15,258 nucleotides of DNA from positions 1 to 15,258 of the forward strand of contig JAFTMP010000043.1 of NCBI GenBank assembly GCA_017452335.1, in the 5' to 3' direction. The DNA is from Clostridia bacterium (lineage in GTDB: Bacteria > Bacillota > Clostridia > Oscillospirales > CAG-272). The notes beneath the pieces were generated by a model that saw only the letters and a program-made list of their open reading frames with translations, made no database searches and was not told where the DNA came from. Position numbers and translations under genes: made by a program. Positions 8,427-13,190 of the stretch are shown piece by piece. Within the stretch, counting starts at the first letter, position 1, and each line of letters begins with the position of its first letter.

Positions 8427-8463
8427 GCTTTTATAACGTTTTGTATAGTGAGGTTTTTTCTCT

Positions 8464-8892
8464 ATGAAAAAAGGTTCAAGCACCCTATCTTTCCTTCTAA
8501 ATAAATTTCTTTTCCCCGGCACGGCATTTTTCACGCTGATCACGCTGTTCCTGTCTCTTTCCCTCAATGCCAAAGGCATTACCACTGAAAAGCTTTGGGT
8601 CATTTGTTTTCTTTCCTTCGGTGTTTCTGCCGCCAACCTGCTTTTCCGCATTGAAAAGCTCAATCTCTATTTCAAGCTTTCCACCCACTTTATCGCGCGG
8701 GCAGGCATTCTTCTTGCCACCATGTATATGACCGGTTATATGAAGACCACCAGCTCTTGGGTCATCGTGTTGATCGCCTTTGTTCTGTTGTACGCAATCA
8801 TTGCACCCATCGCGGTCTTCAAAGAGCTGCGCAAGAGACGCAAGCAAAAGACCGACAAGAGCTATACCTCCATTTACGGCGATAAAAAATAA
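8464..8892 (+). CDS. Small four-helix membrane protein, possibly DUF3021-like
   Basis: 142 residues with a basic, signal-anchor-like N-terminus. Four hydrophobic segments lie at about 17-35, 44-61, 71-91 and 97-118, followed by a highly charged cytoplasmic tail (ELRKRRKQKTDK...). It is an inner-membrane protein of unknown function. The size, four helices and the FRIEKLNLYFKLSTHF segment between helices 2 and 3 recall DUF3021 membrane proteins, but this is a resemblance from memory, not a verified match. It is monocistronic: its own promoter lies upstream and a strong terminator follows 14 bases after the stop. The only Shine-Dalgarno-like sequence is a weak GTGAGG about 12 bases before the ATG. 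Neighbours give no clue to its role. Confidence 0.75.
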   Translation: MKKGSSTLSFLLNKFLFPGTAFFTLITLFLSLSLNAKGITTEKLWVICFLSFGVSAANLLFRIEKLNLYFKLSTHFIARAGILLATMYMTGYMKTTSSWVIVLIAFVLLYAIIAPIAVFKELRKRRKQKTDKSYTSIYGDKK

Positions 8893-8906
8893 TATTCGGC
8901 ACACGA

Positions 8907-8941
8907 AAAAAGATCGTTACCTGCGCGGTAACGATCTTTTT
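8907..8941. terminator. Bidirectional intrinsic terminator
   Basis: A 10-bp perfect GC-containing stem (GATCGTTACC at 8912-8921 with GGTAACGATC at 8927-8936, loop TGCGC) is flanked by A5 on the left and T5 on the right. It therefore works as a terminator in either direction. It lies between the convergent small membrane protein gene and metI and should end both transcripts. Confidence 0.93.
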
Positions 8942-8955
8942 GTATGTTACATATT

Positions 8956-9660
8956 TTATTTCAGTCTCTTGTCTAACTTCACCGCAAAATAAGTACCGAT
9001 GCTCTGGAACACCTGCACCATGATAATGAGCAGGATCACCGCTACGACCATCGTGGGGTACTGATAACGGTAATAACCGTAGTTGATAGCGATCTGACCA
9101 AGTCCGCCGCCTCCGATCACGCCGCTCATTGCCGAATAGCCGAGAATGGTGGTGATGGCAATGGTCACGTTGGAGATCAGTGAGGGAACACTCTCGGGAA
9201 TCATCACCTTCACAATGATCTGTAAGGGAGAAGCGCCCATACTCTGCGCCGCTTCAATGATATTGGGGTTGACCTCGCGCAGAGAGCTTTCCACAATGCG
9301 TGCCACAAAGGGGAATGCGGCAAACACCAGCGGAACGATGGTAGCAACCGTACCAACCGACGTACCCACGATCAGACGGGATACGGGGATAACCAGGATC
9401 ATCAAGATAAGGAACGGAATAGAGCGCAACAGGTTGATGAAGGCATTCAGCACTGCCATCAGCCATCTGGGCAAAGGCAGAACGCCATTTTTATCACCTG
9501 CAACCAACAGCACGCCCAGGGGCAGACCGATCACAAGAGCAATAAAGGTGGAAAGCAGGGTCACATAAAAGGTTTCCCAAATGGCAAAAGGCACTTCGTT
9601 GATCAGCACCTCCAGCGCCTTTTCCAGTTTTTCAACGGTAAAAAGGGTAGCAAAATCCAT
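8956..9660 (-). CDS. metI: Methionine ABC transporter permease
   Basis: 234 residues, normal MetI length, with about five membrane-spanning segments. The EAA loop is visible as IIEAAQSMGASPLQIIVKVM, which couples to the ATPase. Other MetI-typical stretches are LRSIPFLILMILVIP and GVIGGGGLGQIAINYGYYRYQ. It forms the transmembrane channel of the D/L-methionine importer with MetN and MetQ. The ATG at 9660 lies two bases after the metN stop, and its near-perfect GAGGAGGTG ribosome binding site is made of the last codons of metN, so translation is coupled. It is the last gene of the operon and ends 15 bases before the bidirectional terminator. Confidence 0.95.
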   Translation of the reverse strand: MDFATLFTVEKLEKALEVLINEVPFAIWETFYVTLLSTFIALVIGLPLGVLLVAGDKNGVLPLPRWLMAVLNAFINLLRSIPFLILMILVIPVSRLIVGTSVGTVATIVPLVFAAFPFVARIVESSLREVNPNIIEAAQSMGASPLQIIVKVMIPESVPSLISNVTIAITTILGYSAMSGVIGGGGLGQIAINYGYYRYQYPTMVVAVILLIIMVQVFQSIGTYFAVKLDKRLK

Positions 9661-9662
9661 TT

Positions 9663-10661
9663 TTACACCTCCTCAGCGATCACATCGGGCACATCTGCCA
9701 GATATGCAAGGGCTTCTTTATACTTCTCTTCCCCACCGGGCACGCCCAGCAGCATTGTTCCATACACCTTATCGTCCACACTTCTGGTGGTAGCCGACAA
9801 AATATTGGTTAAGATCTTCTTTTCTGCCGCCATGGTGGCAATGAGCGGTGTGCCCGCAGAATGCGCACCATTGAAGATCAAGCGGATACGCTTTTCGTTT
9901 GCAGGGTTGGATACCAGCTCGTCCGCACCGTTGGGGAACACCAACCGTCTTGCGGCAGGAGATTTGGGGCTGGAGAAGACAGTGCCCACCAGTCCTTCCT
10001 CCGCAACCACGCCGCCGTCAAGAATGGCGACCTTGTTGCAGATCTCTTGCACCACGCTCATCTGGTGGGTAATCACGATCACCGTGATGCCCAGCTTTTT
10101 GTTGATATCCTTAATTAGCTCCAAAATAGAATGGGTGGTATTGGGGTCAAGAGCCGAGGTGGCTTCATCACAAAGCAGAACCTTGGGGTTGGTTGCCAGC
10201 GCTCTTGCAATAGCAACTCTTTGCTGCTGACCGCCCGAAAGCTGTGCGGGATATGCCTTTGCTTTGTCGGGAAGTCCCACCAGCTCCAGCAGCTCCATTG
10301 CCTTCTTTTTGGCATCTGCCGCCTTTACACCGGCAAGCTCCATGGGAAAGCACACGTTTTTCAGACAGTTTCTCTGCATGAGCAGATTGAAGCCCTGGAA
10401 GATCATGGTGATCTCTCTTCTTGCTTCCCTTAAATCCTTAGATGACAGCGCGCCCATATCCTTACCGTCAATAAGCACCTGTCCTTCGCTGGGACGCTCC
10501 AACATGTTGATGCAACGCACCAGCGTACTTTTACCCGCACCGCTCATGCCAATGATGCCGTAAATATCGCCATCCTCAATGGTGAGATTGATATTTTTCA
10601 GCGCCTCGACCTTGCCGCCTGCGGTTTCAAAGGTCTTTGATAAATTTACGATCTCGATCAT
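9663..10661 (-). CDS. metN: Methionine ABC transporter ATP-binding protein
   Basis: 332 residues from the ATG at 10661. Walker A is GMSGAGKST (38-46), the signature LSGGQ (141-145), Walker B VLLCDEATSALD (161-172) and the H-loop ITHQ (197-200). After the nucleotide-binding domain, residues about 255-332 match the C-terminal NIL (ACT-like) domain that in E. coli MetN binds methionine and shuts transport off (trans-inhibition). This makes MetN a firmer call than a generic ABC ATPase. The frame is open 35 codons further upstream, but that extension crosses two hairpins and is not conserved-looking, whereas MIEIVNLSKTF is a family N-terminus and follows a GAAAGG site. Feedback by intracellular methionine would complement the proposed transcriptional control in the leader. 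Confidence 0.95.
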   Translation of the reverse strand: MIEIVNLSKTFETAGGKVEALKNINLTIEDGDIYGIIGMSGAGKSTLVRCINMLERPSEGQVLIDGKDMGALSSKDLREARREITMIFQGFNLLMQRNCLKNVCFPMELAGVKAADAKKKAMELLELVGLPDKAKAYPAQLSGGQQQRVAIARALATNPKVLLCDEATSALDPNTTHSILELIKDINKKLGITVIVITHQMSVVQEICNKVAILDGGVVAEEGLVGTVFSSPKSPAARRLVFPNGADELVSNPANEKRIRLIFNGAHSAGTPLIATMAAEKKILTNILSATTRSVDDKVYGTMLLGVPGGEEKYKEALAYLADVPDVIAEEV

Positions 10662-10686
10662 AATCGTTTTGCCTTTCTTTTCATGC

Positions 10687-10764
10687 TTGCGGTGTGTCAA
10701 AAACGCACCGCAAAAAACGGGAATAAACAGACGAGCACGGGTCATCTTGCGACAACCCGTGTTC
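10687..10764 (-). promoter_or_regulatory. Two hairpins in the metQ-metN gap
   Basis: The 118-bp gap between metQ and metN holds two inverted repeats. One pairs 10733-10742 with 10755-10764 (CACGGGT with ACCCGTG core). The other pairs TTGCGGTG at 10687-10694 with CACCGCAA at 10706-10713. Neither is followed by a T-run in the direction of transcription. They therefore look less like terminators than like 3' stabilisers or processing sites that would leave more metQ than metNI mRNA, as is common after binding-protein genes. Function is inferred. Confidence 0.55.
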
Positions 10765-10779
10765 AATCAGTCGGTAATA

Positions 10780-11640
10780 TTACTTCAGAGCGTCCAGAGT
10801 CTTCTCAGTGCCGCCGTAAAGACCCATGGGTTCAACGTGCACGCCGAGAACACTTACAAGGTGAGTGCCCTTCTCTGCGTTGAAGTTGTCCAGATAAGGA
10901 ACATGCTGGAAGTAGTTTGCATCCACATCGCCGCTTTCAACAACCATGTTGGGCTGAACGTAGTCAGTGAATTCCTTGATTTCAAGAGTGATGTCTTTTT
11001 CAGCAAGGATAGTCTGTGCGATCTTCAGAATCTCTGCATGAGGTGTGGGGGATGCTGCAACGGTGATCTTCTTGCCTGCCAGTGCAGCATAGTCAAGAGA
11101 TGCATCGTAGCCGTCGCCGGGATTTTCAACAACGCTTACAACAGAACCGCCGTAGGTGGTCTTGATGTAGTCAGCAACCTGCTGGCTGGAGAGCGCTGCT
11201 GCAAGAGCCTTGATCTCTGCCTTTTCTTCATCGCCTTCCTTAACGGTAAGGATGTTTACGTAAGCAGAAGCGGAGCCTTCCAGAGCCAGAGAGTCGTTGG
11301 TGGGGTTCAGACCTGCCTGCACAGCATAGTTGGTGTTGATGATTGCGTAGTCAACCTTGGGATCGTCCAGAGTCTGGGGCAGCTGAGCTGCTTCAACTTC
11401 CTTGAACTCAATGTTCTTGGGGTTTGCTACGATGTCACGGATGGTTGCTTCGATGCCTGCATCGTCGCTGAGGTCAATGTAGCCAAGGCTTTCCAGAAGC
11501 AGAAGTGCTCTTGCTTCGTTGGTGGTGTCGTTGGGGATTGCAATAACGATCTTATCGTCACTGCTCTGGCAGGATGCGAATGCAACAAGGGAGGTGAGCA
11601 GTACTGCGAGCACTGCAAGGATGGATACGATTCTTTTCAT
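10780..11640 (-). CDS. metQ: Methionine-binding lipoprotein (MetQ/NlpA family)
   Basis: 286 residues. A signal peptide (MKRIVSILAVLAVLLTSLVA) runs into a lipobox ending FASC with the lipid-modified Cys at 24. The mature part has the NlpA/MetQ-like segments KIVIAIPNDTTNEARALLLL, KVDYAIINTNYAVQAGLNP and, near the C-terminus, MVVESGDVDANYFQHVPYLDNFN. The order appears circularly shuffled only because MetQ has two lobes; the sequence is continuous. It captures methionine outside the membrane and delivers it to MetI/MetN. The ATG follows a TTAAGGAG site. It is the first structural gene after the attenuator-like leader. Substrate is inferred from the family and from MetN's NIL domain; related NlpA proteins can bind other ligands. 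Confidence 0.92.
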   Translation of the reverse strand: MKRIVSILAVLAVLLTSLVAFASCQSSDDKIVIAIPNDTTNEARALLLLESLGYIDLSDDAGIEATIRDIVANPKNIEFKEVEAAQLPQTLDDPKVDYAIINTNYAVQAGLNPTNDSLALEGSASAYVNILTVKEGDEEKAEIKALAAALSSQQVADYIKTTYGGSVVSVVENPGDGYDASLDYAALAGKKITVAASPTPHAEILKIAQTILAEKDITLEIKEFTDYVQPNMVVESGDVDANYFQHVPYLDNFNAEKGTHLVSVLGVHVEPMGLYGGTEKTLDALK

Positions 11641-11725
11641 GGTTAGGTTTCTCCTTAAATTAAAGTAATGTTTGTTTTGTGTTTATGTAATACTAAATTG
11701 AAAACGTTTATTCGGTGGCGAAGGC

Positions 11726-11782
11726 TCACATTCGTGACCACAAGCAAGTGATGCCTCTGACCTTTGAAACGGAGAACTTCAT
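11726..11782 (-). CDS. Second short leader ORF upstream of metQ (18 aa)
   Basis: Reads MKFSVSKVRGITCLWSRM then TGA. The reason to list it is the ideal ribosome binding site: AAGGAGG (11790-11796) with a 7-base spacer, better than metQ's own. It lies between the leader terminator and metQ and ends 85 nt before the metQ ATG. Its last codons overlap alternative small stems (TCAC at two places able to pair with the same GTGA), so ribosome position could change the fold. It is not rich in any one amino acid. It may be a regulatory uORF, a translated remnant or chance; I cannot assign a function. Confidence 0.45.
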   Translation of the reverse strand: MKFSVSKVRGITCLWSRM

Positions 11783-11822
11783 TTGTGTTCCTCCTTATCC
11801 TTGAAAAATTATTTCGGTCTGC

Positions 11823-11857
11823 AATAAAATAAAAAAGCGGAAGCCCGCGGGCTTCCC
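11823..11857 (-). terminator. Intrinsic terminator in the metQ leader (attenuator)
   Basis: On the minus strand the palindrome GGAAGCCCGCGGGCTTCC (11839-11856) folds into a 7-bp GC-rich stem with a CGCG loop. It is followed by GC and then TTTTTTATTTTATT. It lies 47 nt after the leader-peptide stop codon and about 180 nt before metQ, so by default it would stop transcription before the structural genes. Confidence 0.88.
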
Positions 11858-11903
11858 TCACAGAACCTCGACCAATGAACCACTCATGACCGAACCGTTT
11901 TGA

Positions 11904-11999
11904 TTAGGATCTTTGCCCGTGAAAAACAGCGCAGGAAAACATGCACATGCCGCACATGCGCATCATAGACATGGACATTTCGTTGCGTACGTTTTTCAT
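11904..11999 (-). CDS. Methionine/cysteine-rich leader peptide (31 aa)
   Basis: An ATG at 11999 with AAGGAG (12007-12012) exactly 7 bases upstream, about 26 nt after the predicted transcription start, opens a 31-codon ORF ending in TAA. Residues 8-20 read MSMSMMRMCGMCM and Cys follows at 23. Counting the initiator, 8 of 31 residues are Met and 3 are Cys, all the sensing codons lying in codons 8-23. It precedes a strong terminator and the methionine import operon metQNI, the arrangement of amino-acid leader peptides in trp- and his-type attenuation. An alternative reading is a small Met/Cys metal-binding peptide, which the position just before an attenuator makes less likely. Confidence 0.85.
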   Translation of the reverse strand: MKNVRNEMSMSMMRMCGMCMFSCAVFHGQRS

Positions 12000-12031
12000 A
12001 TCGGCTCTCCTTACTTCAAAACTGTGTGCAC

Positions 12032-12060
12032 ATAATAGCACACATTTTGGCATCTGTCAA
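12032..12060 (-). promoter_or_regulatory. Promoter of the metQNI leader and operon
   Basis: TTGACA (12055-12060), a 17-base spacer and TATTAT (12032-12037) on the minus strand form a near-consensus housekeeping promoter with start near 12025. Directly upstream are A-tracts at helical spacing that could act as an UP element or bend. A promoter this strong fits control exerted downstream by attenuation rather than at initiation. Confidence 0.88.
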
Positions 12061-12064
12061 TAGG

Positions 12065-12117
12065 TTTTTTGAATTTTTTTGAAATTTTGTGAACTTTTTG
12101 TGATATTTTGTATTTTT
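12065..12117. promoter_or_regulatory. Helically phased T-tracts (A-tracts on the minus strand)
   Basis: T-runs of 4-7 bases centred near 12067, 12077, 12086, 12097, 12107 and 12115 recur about every 10 bp, the spacing that gives intrinsic DNA curvature. They abut the -35 box of the metQ promoter on its upstream side. Role as curved DNA or UP element is inferred. Confidence 0.6.
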
Positions 12118-12136
12118 ATTCATAAAAACACAAAAT
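12105..12136. repeat. AT-rich inverted repeat between divergent promoters
   Basis: Arms of 15 bases (12105-12119 and 12122-12136; core ATTTTGT...ACAAAAT and TTTTTAT...ATAAAAA) match with a single mismatch around a 2-base centre. It lies 45 bp from the metQ -35 box and 57 bp from the opposite -35 box. It could be an operator; it lacks a GC stem, so it is not a terminator. In such AT-rich DNA chance must be kept in mind. Confidence 0.5.
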
Positions 12137-12192
12137 CCCCCCTCAAAACTCGTCGAAACATGCTTTAGATTATACATTTTTTCAAAAAACTA

Positions 12193-12221
12193 TTGCATTT
12201 TTTATGAAAGTGTGGTATACT
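12193..12221 (+). promoter_or_regulatory. Promoter of the amino acid ABC transporter operon
   Basis: TTGCAT (12193-12198), a 17-base spacer and TATACT (12216-12221) on the plus strand predict a start near 12228 and a leader of about 50 nt, with no riboswitch-sized structure. It is divergent from the metQ promoter, with 132 bp between the two -35 boxes. Confidence 0.83.
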
Positions 12222-12277
12222 GCTTCGGTCGTTTTGACGATAGATCGAATTTAACAACACAATTTAAGGAGAAAAAC

Positions 12278-13108
12278 ATGAAAAAGTTTCTTGCACTGAT
12301 GCTGGCGGCTCTGATGGTGCTGTCCGCAACCGTGGTATTTGCTTCCTGCAGCACCACAACCACTGATGATGACAACAAGGGTGAAAAGCCCGAAAGCTCC
12401 GAAGAATCCACTGAAGCTTCCACCAATGACGGTGAAAAGCAGGTTCTGAAGATGGCTACCAACGCATACTTCCCTCCCTATGAATATTATGAGGGCGAGA
12501 AGATCGTAGGTATCGACGCTGAGATCGCTGCTGCTATTGCTGACAAGCTGGGCATGGAGCTGGTAATTGAGGACATGGCGTTTGACTCCATCATCACTGC
12601 TGTTCAGAATGGCTCCGTTGACTTTGGTATGGCAGGTATCACCGTAGATGACGAAAGAAAGAAGAGCGTAAACTTCACCATTTCCTACGCAAAGGGCGTT
12701 CAGGTGATCATCGTAAAGGAAGATTCCCCCATCACCAGCGTTGACGATCTCTTTGCTGAGGGCGCTACCTACAAAGCAGGCGTGCAGACCGGTACCACCG
12801 GTGACACTTATGCTTCCGATGATCTGGGCAACGAGCGCGTTTCCAGATACGTTTCGGGTAATGAGGCTGTTGCAGCACTTCTTCGCGGCGATGTTGACTG
12901 CGTAATCATCGACAACCAGCCCGCTAAGTCCTATGTTGCAAACAACGCCGGCACCAAGATCCTTGAGACCACCTACGCTGACGAGGACTACGCTATCTGT
13001 GTTTCCAAGACCAACGAGGCACTGCTTGAAAAGCTGGATACCGCCATCTACGAGCTCATCGAAGACGGCACCATCGCAGGCATCGTTGCAAAGTACATCA
13101 AAGAGTAA
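12278..13108 (+). CDS. Polar amino acid ABC transporter substrate-binding lipoprotein
   Basis: 276 residues from the ATG at 12278, which follows TTAAGGAG; the open frame extends 22 codons further upstream but that part crosses the promoter. A signal peptide leads to a lipobox FASC with Cys24. A Ser/Thr/Glu/Asp-rich linker of about 30 residues follows. The family 3 solute-binding fold then begins with LKMATNAYFPPYEY, followed by GIDAEIAAAIADKLG, AGITVDDERKKSVNF and AGVQTGTTGD. It would bind an amino acid outside the cell and pass it to the downstream permease and ATPase. The family covers glutamine, histidine, cystine, arginine and others; I cannot fix the ligand. Next to a methionine importer a sulfur amino acid ligand is possible but unproven. 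Confidence 0.9.
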   Translation: MKKFLALMLAALMVLSATVVFASCSTTTTDDDNKGEKPESSEESTEASTNDGEKQVLKMATNAYFPPYEYYEGEKIVGIDAEIAAAIADKLGMELVIEDMAFDSIITAVQNGSVDFGMAGITVDDERKKSVNFTISYAKGVQVIIVKEDSPITSVDDLFAEGATYKAGVQTGTTGDTYASDDLGNERVSRYVSGNEAVAALLRGDVDCVIIDNQPAKSYVANNAGTKILETTYADEDYAICVSKTNEALLEKLDTAIYELIEDGTIAGIVAKYIKE

Positions 13109-13113
13109 TTTCC

Positions 13114-13155
13114 AAAGGCGGGGTTGTTCGGAGTTTAGAACAACCCCTTTCCTTT
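13114..13155 (+). terminator. Hairpin after the binding-protein gene (partial terminator or mRNA stabiliser)
   Basis: GGGGTTGTTC (13120-13129) pairs perfectly with GAACAACCCC (13138-13147) around an 8-base loop, and AAAGG/CCTTT can extend the stem. The following tract is only TTTCCTTTAAA, a poor terminator. It sits between the binding-protein gene and the permease gene, where such hairpins usually allow partial readthrough and protect the upstream mRNA. Confidence 0.7.
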
Positions 13156-13190
13156 AAACATCTTACCGAAAGGACGGCAGACATACATAT

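Larger units (their letters stand above)
11823..12025 (-). promoter_or_regulatory. Predicted ribosome-mediated methionine attenuator
   Basis: The transcript from the metQ promoter contains in order a Met/Cys-codon-rich leader ORF, a spacer with three GGTTC repeats, and an intrinsic terminator. Alternative pairings for the terminator's 5' strand are visible. CGGGC inside leader codons 27-29 (11915-11919) can pair with GCCCG (11848-11852), with UCC of codon 31 adding pairs to GGA. GGTTC (11863-11867) can also pair locally with GAA-CC of the terminator arm. A ribosome stalled on the Met codons would leave CGGGC free to antiterminate; one reaching the stop codon would mask it and allow the terminator. 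The model is inferred; the leader ORF and terminator are directly visible. Confidence 0.72.

Noticed and set aside
8497..8904. 135-codon minus-strand ORF opposite the small membrane protein gene
   Set aside because: It is composed of low-complexity charged residues, has no promoter or ribosome binding site, and is the shadow of a gene that has both.
10658..10684. Eight-codon mini-ORF (MKRKAKRL) overlapping the metN start
   Set aside because: It has no ribosome binding site in front of it and its overlap with ATGA is probably chance.
10662..10766. N-terminal extension of metN by 35 codons
   Set aside because: The extension crosses two hairpins, lacks a ribosome binding site and does not resemble MetN; the internal ATG at 10661 has a GAAAGG site and the family N-terminus.
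10579..11646. 355-codon plus-strand ORF opposite metQ
   Set aside because: It is the antisense of metQ, whose signal peptide, lipobox and family sequence are clear; the long open frame is a consequence of metQ codon usage.
11655..11861. 68-codon minus-strand ORF across the metQ leader
   Set aside because: It starts inside the terminator stem, has no Shine-Dalgarno, runs through structured leader RNA and resembles no protein.
11904..11999. Met/Cys-rich peptide as a stand-alone metal-binding protein
   Set aside because: It is possible in principle, but its position between a strong promoter and an intrinsic terminator ahead of a methionine importer fits a leader peptide much better.
11641..12025. 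SAM-I riboswitch or methionine T-box in the metQ leader
   Set aside because: No recognisable SAM-I core (AGAG...GAGGGA...GCAACC pattern) and no T-box antiterminator sequence (GGUGGNACCGCG) was found on the minus strand; the Met-rich ORF plus terminator explains the leader better.
12224..12254. TTCGGTC/GATCGAA hairpin upstream of the amino acid binding protein as a leader switch
   Set aside because: The left arm begins at or before the predicted transcription start (about 12228), so much of the stem would not be in the RNA, and no terminator follows.
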